NCBI GenBank assembly: GCA_958450325.1
Contig: OY288257.1
Coordinates: forward strand, 32,816,771 to 32,880,770
Origin: Agrostemma githago
Lineage: Eukaryota; Streptophyta; Magnoliopsida; Caryophyllales; Caryophyllaceae
Reading direction: 5' to 3'
Length of the DNA stretch: 64,000 nt
Positions 7,751 through 16,714 of this stretch are shown piece after piece; within the stretch, counting starts at the first letter, position 1, and the number at the start of each line of letters is the position of its first letter. The notes below the pieces were generated by a model. That model was given only the letters and a program-made list of their open reading frames with translations. It ran no database searches and had not been told where the DNA came from. The translations under genes and the position numbers were made by a program.

Positions 7751-8777
7751 ATGGATTCAATGACCGCATCATCGTCTTCAACGGTTGATAAGCAACTAAT
7801 CGAGTATAACAATGGTGAGTTTCAGTGTTTCATTCACGTTTTTATTCGTTTTTTCTTCATGGATTTCAATAGTCATATTGCTTTCAATTTGCGTTTTCAT
7901 ATCAATGTTTTATCGTGTCGAATTGCGTTTTTTTTTACGTCGATCTTCATGTTTATAGTGCTTTCATGGTCATTTCGTATCACAGTTTCGTATCAATTTG
8001 CGTTTTTTTGATGTCATTGCGTTTTGATATCACATTGATTTGATATTCGTATCAATGGTATTTTGATATCTCGATCTCTATAGATTACAGGTCTTTATGC
8101 TTTTTATTAAGATTTTCCCTGATATCCATTGATTCTATTTTTTTGATTTCAGTTAACGCAGATTCGTCGTTGAAGTAACATGCCTTCTGAGTTAAAGTAA
8201 CACTTTATTGCAATTACAGTAACACAAATGAACGTTCAGGAAAAGGGTTTTTATGATATGCTAGAGTAACGTATTGTACACGTTAGGGTAACACCACTTA
8301 TGAATTACAGTAACACATTATTTGCATTGATGTAACGCTGTTTGATTTTGTGCAGGTAGTTGCGCCAGAGATGCGAACGCACAAGACAACACTGGAAAAG
8401 GTGGAATTTAATTCGTTTGATTAATTATGGATTAATATTATGGTTCATTGATATTATTGTTTCACCGATATTATTGTTTTGCTTTATGTTGAAGCATACA
8501 TGGCATTGAAGTAACACAAGTAATGAATTACAGTAATACCTAATTTTAATTAGAGTAACACAAAAATGTAACACTAAAAAAGGGTTTTTGGCGCTGACGT
8601 TGGAGTAACATCTTTTTAGAGTTAAAGTAACGCAACTTAGGAGTTACAGTAACACTTATGCCCATGGGCCTGACTTTTCTTAATTTTTGGCAGGAAGCAT
8701 TGGTAAAGAGCCGAATGCACAGGAATGGTGCAAGAGATGTGGGTGAGGTTTTCACTCCGTACTGAAGAAGACACAGA
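7751..8777 (+). pseudogene. FAR1-like N-terminal gene, frameshifted, left arm
   Basis: Exon 1 (7751-7814) starts MDSMTASSSSTVDKQ and ends at AATG|GTGAGT. Exon 2 (8356-8400) follows TTTGTGCAG and encodes SCARDANAQDNTGK in a consistent phase. Exon 3 starts at 8694 after TTTTTGGCAG and reads SIGKEPNAQEW. Compared with the intact version at 10858 (CAGGAATGGTGTAGAGATGT), exon 3 has one extra base (TGCAAGAGATG) that shifts the frame to a stop. Shortly after TTCACTCCGTAC the FAR1 DNA-binding region is replaced by a GAAGAAGACACAGAGGAAGA acidic stretch, so the core domain is deleted. The FAR1 family is transposase-derived. The same lesions occur in the right arm, so they predate the inverted duplication. 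Confidence 0.65.
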
Positions 8778-9720
8778 GGAAGACGAGGATGAACAAGTGT
8801 TTTGATAATACTCGTGTTCTTTGACATTACACGAATTTTTTCTTTTTTCATGGTTTACACGAAAAACTAATGTTGTACACATTTTTGCAATTAACACTAT
8901 ATTTATTTAATAAATGTGTTTTTGGTTGGAGTAACATCTCATGTGCGTTGAAGTAACACTATTAATTTGTTACAGTAACAGAAAAAATGCATTGTAGTAA
9001 CTGAGGACAGCAGTGTTGTTCATTCATTGAAAGAGTACCAATATTGGTGATTGCAATATCATTGTACTAACGACATTAATCACTTAAAGTAACATAATTT
9101 GTTCATTAAAGTAACACACACAGTGCTTCGGTGTAACACACAGATTGTGAGACCAAAGAAAATTGTGTTAATTTCAATAATCCCCATAGTAACACCAACA
9201 GTGAATTAGAGTAACAGGTGCATCTGGTCATTGTAACAGAGTTTCACAGCTTCAATGTATTGGTGATAGTCAAAATACCAATGTAATTAGACAGGTAACT
9301 AAAGAATAGAGACCATTAAATCGTAGTTACAAAAGAGATGACATGATTTAGTAAACACGCTATTTTTTTCGGCCCTTTGTTGGCTTGCTCTTGGGACCGT
9401 CGATGATTTTTTGTCTAGTGTTCTCATACTTGGCTACGTTTTCCAACAATTGCGATCGCACAGTGTTCCTGTCTGCCAATAGAAGTGTGGAGTAACATAA
9501 GAAGCAGATTAGAGTAACAAATGTACACAATTGAGGTTTTACAAGGATTCGAAGTATCACGAAGATGAGAGTTAAAGTAACACCTCTTATGCATTACAGT
9601 AACACATGGTTGTCTTTGAAATAACACCGTACATCAAACACAGTAACGAAGCACCCCTTACAGTAACACATCAAGTTTATTACAGTAACAGCGTATGTGC
9701 ATTAAAGTAACATTCGATAT
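8160..9720 (+). repeat. GTAACAC word array in E2, left arm
   Basis: Several dozen copies of AGTAACAC/GTAACA, usually within ATTACAGTAACAC, TTAAAGTAACAC or TTAGAGTAACAC. They are spaced 15-45 bases apart and all read GTAACA on the plus strand, although the two genes flanking the array face each other. They occupy introns and intergenic DNA but spare the short exons. Mirrored at 17760-19321 as GTGTTACT. Confidence 0.9.
9360..9472 (-). pseudogene. C-terminal exon with KPTKGRKK tail, left arm
   Basis: Read on the minus strand, an acceptor CTATTGGCAG precedes a frame RNTVRSQLLENVAKY... ending in GPKSKPTKGRKK and TAG. The related sequence at 11779-12003 ends NAPKSKPTKGRKK, so the tail is conserved between element copies. 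FAR1-related proteins often end in basic TKGRxK tails, so this may be the 3' exon of the FAR1 gene, placed in the opposite orientation to the N-terminal exons. That link is inference. Upstream coding exons are not evident in this copy. Confidence 0.45.
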
Positions 9721-9904
9721 ATGTTCGTCTGTAGTTGAATTCATTTACACGAAACAGATGAAAACCCAGATAGCAAAACAGTATTCAATGAAAAAAATTA
9801 ATTATATGGCACAGACGCAGCAAAATTAATGAATCAATAATTAGCGAAAGAGGTAATGAAATATAACACATATGTAAACAAAACCTAGATCTTCAGTAAA
9901 ATAA

Positions 9905-10175
9905 TAAACTTGCTCGAGTTGAGGACAACGATTGAATTGAGTTGAGCGACAGAGTTCAGTTGAGCGAGTGCTCGAGAATCCTAGAGTTGAGCGAGGGATT
10001 GAGTTGAGTTGAAGGATTGAGTGCGAGTTGAAGGATTGAGTGCTCGGGTATGCCTGAGTAGAGCGCAAAAGTTGAAGTTGAAGTTGAAGTTGAGCGATTG
10101 AGTTTGAGTTGAGCGTTTGAGTGTAAGGCTGTGCTTGAGTTGAGCGAAAAAATTGAGCGAGATGAGAGAAGAGAT
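9905..10175 (-). repeat. CTCAACTCAATCGC word repeats
   Basis: GAGTTGAGCGATTGA variants recur every 12-25 bases. The minus-strand frame at 9841-10215 (Ser/Thr/Gln/Leu repeats such as QLQLQLQLL) is a translation of these words and probably 5' leader sequence rather than protein. Mirrored at 17305-17575; weaker versions at 12600-12730. Confidence 0.7.
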
Positions 10176-10408
10176 GAAGATGAAGGATTTTCTTAAGCGG
10201 GCGTTTGAATGCCAAAAAAATAAATGAGATGAGAGAGAAGGTTGCAGTTGACGCTAATCTAGGGAGGAAGAAGATTTTTTATTTTTTTTCCAAAATTTGA
10301 TAGTTGCTACCTTAATTAGCATATGTAATCTCAACCATTTATCTTGTTTAGATCAATGGCTAAGAATAGGACTCATGGACTCAAAAAAGAAAAAGGGACT
10401 CACTTGAT

Positions 10409-10410
<2 letters not shown>

Positions 10411-10441
<31 letters not shown>

Positions 10442-10628
10442 TGAGTTTAATAGCGTATATAATGAGATTTTTAGTTTATATAACAGATATTTTGATGTAT
10501 GTTTCATTGTTTTAGGTTATTCCGGTGTATATTTATATATGTTGATTAATTGGTGTACATATTAACCATTTGAGTTTATATAACAATTATTTTACTGTAT
10601 ATATTGAGTTCTTAAGTGTGTGTGTGTG

Positions 10629-10693
<65 letters not shown>

Positions 10694-10855
10694 ATGAGTT
10701 TAATAGCGTATATAATGAGTTTTTAGTGTATATAAAAGTTATTTGGCTATATATTTTCCATTGTTGATTAATTGATGTACATATTAATTTTTTGGGTGTA
10801 TATAACAACTATTTTACTGTATATATTGAGTTCTTAAGTTTCTATATATATATAG
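10411..10855. repeat. (TA)n tracts with GTATATAAC words, inner end of left arm
   Basis: The (TA)n tract at 10411-10440, words at 10440-10635 matching 16820-17030 in reverse, a long (TA)n tract at about 10636-10690, then words at 10691-10855 resembling the reverse complement of 15680-15840. The high-identity palindrome ends in the second TA tract. Frames translating it (repeated YIYIY) are spurious. Confidence 0.8.
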
Positions 10856-10857
10856 TG

Positions 10858-11133
10858 AGCATTGACAAAGAACCGAATGCACAGGAATGGTGTAGAGATG
10901 TGGGTGAGGTTTCCACTCCGTACATGGAGCAAGTATTCGGAACAATTGATGAGGCATTGGAATTTTACAAAATCTACGCGCTGGCTTGCGGATTTGATGT
11001 GAGAAAGTATAACACAAAGCGATGGTACGGTGGTGAGATAAAGTCGAAGCTCCTAGCCTGCAACAGACAGGGTTTTACGAAATCTGTTAAAGCTGTTAAC
11101 AATACACCTGCAGCTGTGAAAGTTGTTAACTGA
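10858..11133 (+). pseudogene. FAR1-like DNA-binding domain fragment
   Basis: About 91 codons from SIDKEPNAQEW to a TGA at 11133. The core EEALEFYKIYA-type segment (here DEALEFYKIYALACGFDVRK), then a basic NTKRW stretch, and LLACNRQGFTKS match the start of the FAR1 zinc-finger DNA-binding domain, in which a xxFYxxYAxxxGFxVR motif precedes a CxREGF motif. The domain normally continues with Cys/His ligands, MULE transposase and SWIM domains; here it ends in a short VKAVNNTPAAVKVVN tail. The 5' exons are lost to truncation and the apparent upstream start lies in microsatellite. It is the same gene as 7751-8777 but without the frameshift. Confidence 0.7.
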
Positions 11134-11209
11134 TTTTGTACACATTTTTTTACACATAGTGCTGTGCTACGTTGCAATTAACTCTATATTTTATTTAATA
11201 CATGTGTTT

Positions 11210-12350
11210 TTTGTTAGAGTAACATCTCATGTGTGTCGGAGTAACACTATTCGTCTGTTACAGTAACAGAAACAATGCATTGAAGTAACTGAGGACAACA
11301 GCGTTGTTTAGAACAAATCATTGCCAAAGTAACTGAGGATAACTTGGATTAGTTCCATTCATTACCAAAGTACCAACATTTGTTCTTTAAAGTAACATTT
11401 AAAGTGCTTCGGTGTAACACACCGATTATAAGACAAAAGAAAATTGGGTTAACTCAGTAATGTAAGGTCCAATGTTACTGTATTTTGTTCAATGGCTTAC
11501 TTAAGTAAATATGTTAAAGTAACCATTAATTACTTAGAGTAACATCATTTTTTCATTAAAGTAACAGTTATAATGCGTCAATGTAACACACTGATTATGA
11601 AACCACATATATATCTTTGGTAAACTTCATTCATTGCCATAGTAACTTCATTCATTGCTATAGTAGCAGCTTTGTTACATTGGTGATAGTCAAAATACTA
11701 ATGCACATAACAAATATCTAAAGAATACAAACCATTAATTCATAGTTAGAAAAAAGATGACATGATTCATTAAACACATTATTTTTTCCGACCCTTTGTT
11801 GGCTTGCTCTTGGGAGCATTCATTGTTGATATGATCTTTTGCCGCTTGTCGACGTACTTATCTACATTTTCCAACAACCGCTCCCGCACCTTGTTCTTAT
11901 CTGCCAATAGAAGTGTGGCTGCAAGTTGGACCACCAGATACCGTATATTGACCTTCCTCTGGAGGTCTATGTGGTGGAATTTACGGTCCTCGTACATTAA
12001 CATGTGTTACAGTAACACAAAAAATTCTTTAAAGTAACACCATTAGTGTTACATTAACACCATAAAATGCAAGCACAGCTGGTAAGCGTTAAAGTAACAC
12101 AAAGAAAGTGTTAGAGTAACATAAGAAGCGAATTAGAGTAACAAATCTACATAATCGAGTGTACCAGTATACAAGGATTCAAAGTAGCACGAAGATGAGA
12201 GTTAGAGTAACACGTCTTCTGCATTACAGTAATACACGGTCGTCTTTGAAATAACACCATTCATCTAAAACTATAACTAAGCGACCTCTTACAGTAACAC
12301 ATCAAGTTTATTACAGTAAGAGCGTATGCGCATTAAAGTAACATTCGAAA
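11210..12350 (+). repeat. GTAACAC word array in E2'
   Basis: The same vocabulary as 8160-9720 (TTAAAGTAACAC, TTACAGTAACAC, TTAGAGTAAC) with independent substitutions, again all plus-sense. It continues on both sides of the opposite-strand exon at 11779-12003. Confidence 0.9.
11779..12003 (-). pseudogene. C-terminal coding fragment with KPTKGRKK tail (E2')
   Basis: A 74-codon minus-strand frame: MYEDRKFHHIDLQRKV, a hydrophobic stretch, LLADKNKVRERLLENVDKY, RQKII and the basic terminus NAPKSKPTKGRKK before the stop. It is longer and better preserved than the E2 copies (9360-9472 and 18008-18120), where the part before ADxN is replaced by word-array sequence or lies beyond an intron. It may be the FAR1-like protein C-terminus in inverted position or a second small gene of the element; I cannot separate these by eye. 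Confidence 0.5.
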
Positions 12351-12992
12351 TATTTTCGTCTGCAGTTGAATTCAATTAAACCCAAATACCGCAACAGTCT
12401 TTAGTGAAACCAATTAATTATAGGGCACAAACACAGCAAAGTAAATCAATCAATAATTAACGAAAAAATTAATGAACTCAGATAAAAATGTAAACTAAAC
12501 CTAGTTTTTCAGTACAACAATCGAGCATTAGCGAGTTACCTTGTATTATGCAGCTTGATGATTATGTTTGCTGAAGTTACAAAAATTGCTTTTATGTAAC
12601 CTTGCTCGAGTTGAAAATGAGCGATTGAGTTTGAATGAAGTCGGGTCCAGGGTTGAGAAATGAAGTCGGGAGTAAGAAGTCGGGTGTGCTTAAGTTGAGT
12701 GATTGAGTTTGAGGTGAAGTCAGAAGTCAGAAGTTGGGGATGAATGGATGATGAAGATGAAGGGTTTTTGTTAGGCGGGTGATTGAATGAAAAAATTGAA
12801 TGGGATGAAAGAGAACGTGTTAGCAGTTAGAGTTAATTAAGGGAGAGAGTATTTTTTTTATATTTTTTCCAAAATATGGTAGTTACTACCTTAATTACTA
12901 CACTCAATCACAGCCATCCATCTCTCTTAGATCAATGACTCTAATTAGGACTCATGGACTCAAAAAAAAAAAGGACTCATTTGATCTTTACT

Positions 12993-13022
12993 ATATATAT
13001 ATACATACATACATACATATAT
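12993..13022. repeat. (TA)n(CATA)n microsatellite
   Basis: Short TATATA and CATACATA tract separating the terminus of E2' from the broken 3' end of the PMD gene. Confidence 0.9.
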
Positions 13023-13023
13023 A

Positions 13024-14375
13024 TTTTGGAAAAGTCTCGTCGGGCAGCCATCACCTTATCACTATAATCGTCGTTAGCACCCTTCTGGACATTTTCGTCA
13101 TCACTGTTTACCTTCTTCCCCTTGATATCGTACGCTTCATTCTTCATCGGTTGGCATAATGACTCCACCATCGAAGCTATATGGCGAACTACGTCGCAAG
13201 TGGGACGCTGAATCTTAGCTTCACTCAATGCCTCATAGAATTGTTCCCAGACAGTAGTGAGCAAATTAGTAGCGTCGGCTAGCTTTTGGAAAGAAAAACT
13301 AGTGGCGTCGTCTTTCTTGGATGCCTTGGCCTCATGAACAGAAGGGCCGCTTGTGGTGGTAGGGGCGGAAGGGAATTGAAAAGTCGGGTCATCCACAGCA
13401 GGTTTCACAATACGGGACAAAAATGCTCCTTTACCGAATCCATTAACTTTCTCAACATTCACTCTCGAAGAAACAACTTTTTTAGTCCACGAAGATAACG
13501 TAGGGAAAAACCTGTAATAAGGAAATTTTAAAGAAGTGTATTTAGAGCTTAAAAGAAGAGTAAGTAAAGATTATAGAAGTGTAATTGTCTCACCTGTCAT
13601 GAGTGTGAAATTTAAAGGTGACTCTATCCAAATATATAAAAACCAAAACCATGATAGGCCCACCAAAAGTAGGAGTAGGATTCGACTTATGAGATTCCTT
13701 CCATAAATCAATTTCTTCGATTAAGTGTTTCCTTGTCAAATGACACCAATTAAATGATGACACCAATGACATATCGTGTAGACTCATCAAAATTCGAAGA
13801 CTAGCAACATTGCCTTTCGATCCCATTAAGAAGTCTGATGCGGCAAATGCAACGAAATTTCTTTTGAAGTCCTCTCCTCCCTCTTTTTGGCTGATTATCA
13901 ACTCCAGTAACTTTGATCGGTCAACAACTGATGGGGAGTTAGCAAATTGTCCTAAGAAATTTCTCTTTACCTCAAGAAACCCTTCACTTTTATCTTGAGT
14001 ACTAGCTAATAAGACCTCATTAGGGCCGATAGGCAAACCCGTTGCCAGATGAATATCTTCGTCTGTTATTGGAAGTTGACCACCCATAAGAGAACATGAA
14101 CATGTGTCAAAGGTTGACACCAACCAGTGTGCCAACAACCCTGGAACTTTATCAGTTTTAAGGGTCAACAAACCCCCAAAACCCATCGACTTGATATCAT
14201 TTACTTGGTTCTCGCTAGGGTTGCTATTAATGAAGGTCACCAGATGTTTGGGTGACATCCTTGTCTTCAAAAAATGTGGTCCTAAAATGGGAATATCAAC
14301 ACCATCATCATCAACTTCATCTTCTCTTTTTCTTTTGTTATGTCGAATAGCAAGAACATTCTCCATATCTGGCAA
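13024..14375 (-). pseudogene. Plant mobile domain (PMD) protein gene, 3' truncated
   Basis: Exon 1 (14375-13594) encodes an acidic/basic start with HNKRKREDEVDDD, then SMGFGGLLTLKTDKVPG, LAHWLVSTFD, and ITDEDIHLATGLPIGP. This order (IGFGGLL, W/FLVxxFD, LPIxxxDVxxxxGLPxG) is typical of the plant mobile domain found in MULE/Ulp1-type and MAIN-like proteins. The exon ends CATGACAG|GTGAGA. Exon 2 (13511 to about 13024) follows TTATTACAG and continues FFPTLSSWTKKVVSSRVNVE in phase, with a low-complexity VQKGANDDYSDKV part, until it breaks in the (TA)n tract at FSK. Frame is open across both exons, about 420 codons. The 3' end, where a Ulp1 protease or further domain would be expected, is missing. 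A putative donor near 14424 hints at an upstream exon. Confidence 0.65.
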
Positions 14376-14399
14376 AATAATAACAAAGAAAGTGTAAAT

Positions 14400-14655
14400 G
14401 CTATGAACATAGAAGTATTACCTCCAGAACATGAAAATCGTCATAATCAACGTTGACAAACCATAAAATTAACCATTTAAACCAGCGACGATCAAACACC
14501 AGCAGAAATGAAATAAGACAGTCACAATTCTTCTAATAATTCATGAATACACCTCCAGACTAAAAAATCAGAAACAACTGATTATACCATGAAAATTTCC
14601 ATAATCAAAATCAGAAACCTAAAATCAACTAATTATACCAGCAATAAAAACAGTA
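14400..14655. other. Upstream/intronic sequence of the PMD gene
   Basis: AT-rich, stop-rich sequence with repeated CCATAAAATTAACCA, ATTATACCA and AAAATCAGAAAC words. On the minus strand CATGTTCTGGAG|GTAATAC near 14424 could be a donor for an upstream exon. No longer ORF is visible. Confidence 0.4.
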
Positions 14656-14814
14656 GCAATAAAACGATAATCAAAACGATTAAGCTATGAAATAATTATA
14701 CCGCAGCAGCAATAAAACGATAATCAAAACGATTAAGCTATGAAATAATCATACCGCAGCAGCAATAAAACGATAATCAAAACGATTAAGCTATGAAATA
14801 ATCATACCGCAGCA
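14656..14814. repeat. 53-bp tandem repeat, three copies
   Basis: GCAATAAAACGATAATCAAA begins at 14656, 14709 and 14762, a 53-base period. The copies are nearly identical (one ATTATACC versus ATCATACC). They lie in the presumed 5' region of the PMD gene. Confidence 0.92.
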
Positions 14815-15065
14815 ACAATTGGGGATGCTGAACTTGTGTTTGAAGCGAATTGGGGAAGAACAATTGAATTGGGGATGAAAAACGAGCGAGTAGAGGGAAA
14901 GAGCGACGAACGAGCGAGTTGGGGGAAGAACGAACTAGAGATGAAGATGAATCGAATTGGGGGCAGTTGGTTTTGAAATTGCATGGGTTTAAAGTTTTTT
15001 TTTTGTTGTTTATTATACAGTTCGGACGGTTCGGACCGAACTTATGGTTCAGACCGGATCCTAAA

Positions 15066-15066
<1 letters not shown>
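14815..15066. other. E3 terminal region
   Basis: Repeated GAATTGGGG and GAACGAGCGAG words, followed by a TTCGGACGGTTCGGACCGAA segment and CCGGATCCTAAATCT at the microsatellite boundary. No coding frame is convincing. Confidence 0.4.

Positions 15067-15067
<1 letters not shown>

Positions 15068-15153
<86 letters not shown>
15068..15153. repeat. (TA)n(GA)n compound microsatellite
   Basis: About 56 bases of TA then about 28 of GA. It joins the end of E3 to the start of E4. Confidence 0.95.
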
Positions 15154-15155
<2 letters not shown>

Positions 15156-15392
15156 TTCAAATAAGGTCAACAACTATTTTAAGGTCAGAAGTTCCAGTGT
15201 TAAAGTTACACAAAAAATGCTTAAAGTTACACGAGATGACTGATAAAGTTGCACTTTATCACTTGAAGTGATAAAAGAGCTGGATGTTATAGTTACATAT
15301 CAATTTTAAACAAATGCAACTTTATCGTATGTCATCTGTAACTTGAATATAGACTTACTGACATATGGTGACCTTATTTGATCTCTATAGAG
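15154..15392. mobile_element. E4: 240-bp MITE-like element with GTTACAC words
   Basis: Left end GGTTCAAATAAGGTCAACAA; right end, read in reverse, GAGATCAAATAAGGTCACCA. They share TCAAATAAGGTCA as an inverted terminal motif. The interior repeats AAAGTTACAC, AAGTTGCAC and ATAGTTACAT and contains a TTTATCACTTGAAGTGATAAA perfect palindrome near 15256. Flanks are (GA)n on the left and CTCTATAG on the right. It has no coding potential. Confidence 0.6.
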
Positions 15393-15414
15393 GCGGGTTC
15401 CGGTGAGGCAGGGT

Positions 15415-15837
15415 AATTCCTTACACCCATTGAGACACAATTTAGACCATTAGATTAAGATGAAACATACATCCAAATAAGTGTTATATACACTAAAAAA
15501 CTCATTATATAGGCTATTAAACTCACTGCATATGTACACTTAAGAACTCAATATATACAATAAAATAATTGTTATATACACCCAAGTAATTAAAATGTAC
15601 ATCAGTTAATCAACAATGGAATACATCAAAATAACTGTTATATACACTAAAAAACTCAATATATACTCTATTAAACTCACTACATATATATACACTTAAG
15701 AACTCAATATATATATACAGTAAAATAATTGTTATATACACCCAAATAGTTACTATGTACACCAATTAATCAGCAATGGAAAATACATCCAAATAACTTT
15801 TATATACACTAAAAACTCATTATATACGCTATTAAAC

Positions 15838-15840
<3 letters not shown>
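15415..15840. mobile_element. Partial copy of the CACCCATTGAG-ended element with GTATATAAC words
   Basis: Begins GCAGGGTAATTCCTTACACC and CCCATTGAGACACAATTTAG like the left end at 2283. It continues with GTATATAAC/ACTCAATATATAC words to a long (TA)n tract. The opposite end is not seen here; the words resume at 16820 beyond the Pack-MULE, so the MULE insertion splits this element. Confidence 0.6.

Positions 15841-15841
<1 letters not shown>

Positions 15842-15902
<61 letters not shown>
15842..15902. repeat. (TA)n tract, insertion target of the Pack-MULE
   Basis: About 60 bases of pure TA directly before GGGTTATTTAATAGC. TA repeats resume at 16811, consistent with insertion into one TA microsatellite and making any target-site duplication unreadable. 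Confidence 0.9.
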
Positions 15903-15904
<2 letters not shown>

Positions 15905-15998
15905 GTTATTTAATAGCAATAATACTAACTATTGGGCGTGTTCCAATAATAATACCAATTATAGTTAATCCCAGAATAATACATCGAATTGGAGTATT
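15903..15998 (+). repeat. Pack-MULE left TIR
   Basis: 96 bases, GGGTTATTTAATAGC to GGAGTATT; pairs with 16715-16810. Confidence 0.9.
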
Positions 15999-16146
15999 CT
16001 AATGGTAATGGTACAGTGGACCGGTTACCTGAATAACCGGTCCACCTTCCCTTAAGCGCCTAATTTAATTTTACTGTCACCATTACCATTTACTTCTCAC
16101 TCCCCTGAAGCCGACTGTTAATCCCGGCTGCAATATCGGTATTGCA

Positions 16147-16480
16147 TTGCAGAAAATCAGAAATCCATCAATTAGCTTATTAGAATTGAGCCCTCACAAG
16201 ATACTTATACTCATCCCCTCCAACAACCGGAAAAGCCCAACTCAATCTATCCTTGGAATCAGTAGAATTCGAGGCAGTACTTCCATAGACATGATCAAGA
16301 GCGACCTCACGGCTCGCGCCCCACCGTCTTGATACTTAATTCTACCAGTAAAACGAACCTCCTTAGATTTGAAACTCGATTTCAAGAACTTGGTTCAGGA
16401 ATCCATGTCCTCCATAAAGTACCATTAAAAGGGGTGATTATAGGGCCTCCAATATTAACCCTAAACAGAGTTTCATACCT
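16147..16480 (-). pseudogene. Captured fragment of a CrRLK1L malectin-like receptor kinase
   Basis: On the minus strand, starting near 16480: YETLFRVNIGG then PIITPFNGTLWRTWIP. After a frameshift, FLKSSFKSKEVRFTGRIKYQ and DGGA follow. After another shift come DHVYGSTASNSTDSK, SWAFPVVGG and YKYLVRAQF. This order (YETxxRxNxGG, PxNDTLxRTW, GGAxxxxAPDxVY, xWxFPVxxxxxYLVRxxFCD) is the malectin-like extracellular domain of CrRLK1L receptor kinases (the FERONIA/THESEUS group). Two frameshifts and a stop after TWIPEPSS show it is not a functional domain. No kinase portion is present. Capture by the flanking MULE is inferred. Confidence 0.75.
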
Positions 16481-16549
16481 ATTTTTTACTATTCCAGTAA
16501 TTTTTGGAGAGCCCTTATTAGATTTAATGCGCATAGGAGAAATGGAAAT

Positions 16550-16714
16550 CAAGACTTTTTTAATTTTTTGAAAGATTTGCAATTAAAGATAGATTTAATT
16601 AGGAGGGAGATGGAGAAAGAGGGTAAAGAAGGAGGAGGATGGGTGTACCGGTTGTTTTTCAAGAAGGTTACCTCTTACTGGAGGTAACATACGCCCCCGT
16701 ATCATTATCATTAA
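16550..16714. other. Pack-MULE subterminal region
   Basis: GA-rich stretch (GGAGGGAGATGGAGAAAGAG) followed by GGGTGTACCGGTTG, an echo of the ACCGGTTACC / ACCGGTCC words near 16020-16045 on the other side. Probably subterminal element sequence; no gene. Confidence 0.4.

Larger units (their letters stand above)
7554..10416. mobile_element. E2: FAR1-bearing element, left arm
   Basis: The left terminus CTCTTATGAGTTC...GTGAGTCCCTAAGTCC and the right terminus, read in reverse, GGATCAAGTGAGTCCC...GAGTCCATGAGTCC share GAGTCC words followed by CCATTG and GATGA motifs. These weak inverted ends adjoin microsatellites. Inside are a broken FAR1-like N-terminal gene (+), a C-terminal exon on the opposite strand, and a dense GTAACAC word array. 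FAR1/FHY3 proteins derive from Mutator-like transposases, so E2 is best viewed as a degenerate MULE relative. The second copy at 10856-12990 shares its 3' terminus. Confidence 0.65.
10856..12990. mobile_element. E2': 5'-truncated second copy of the FAR1 element
   Basis: Starts abruptly inside the FAR1 third exon (AGCATTGACAAAGAACCGAA) right after a short (TA)n tract. It then follows E2 in order: FAR1 stop region, GTAACAC array, opposite-strand KPTKGRKK exon, CTCAACTC-type leader, TTTTTTCCAAAATATGGTAG, and the terminus AGGACTCATGGACTC...GACTCATTTGATC next to (TA)n. It is diverged from E2 throughout, so it is an older or separate copy. It lies directly inside the inner end of the palindrome's left arm. 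Confidence 0.75.
13024..15066. mobile_element. E3: PMD-gene element, truncated
   Basis: The block runs from the broken PMD gene to the sequence AGTTCGGACGGTTCGGACCG...CGGATCCTAAATCT that ends at (TA)n. The terminal GGATC next to a microsatellite is the same style as E1 and E2. The left end is lost, so element status is inferred from PMD association with MULEs and from the boundary. Confidence 0.45.

Noticed and set aside
7751..8011. Unspliced 86-codon frame starting MDSMTASSSS
   Set aside because: The frame after residue 22 runs into the intron past a good GTGAGT donor; only exon 1 is kept in the annotation.
9841..10215. 124-codon Ser/Gln/Leu-rich minus-strand frame
   Set aside because: Arises from CTCAACTCAA words; the mirror copy in the right arm is broken into different frames by single-base changes, so it is not conserved as protein.
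13286..13498. Plus-strand frames opposite the PMD gene (13286-13498, 13810-13998, 14104-14397)
   Set aside because: Antisense shadows of the spliced minus-strand gene.
16329..16571. 80-codon plus-strand frame in the Pack-MULE
   Set aside because: Antisense to the recognisable malectin-like fragment on the minus strand.
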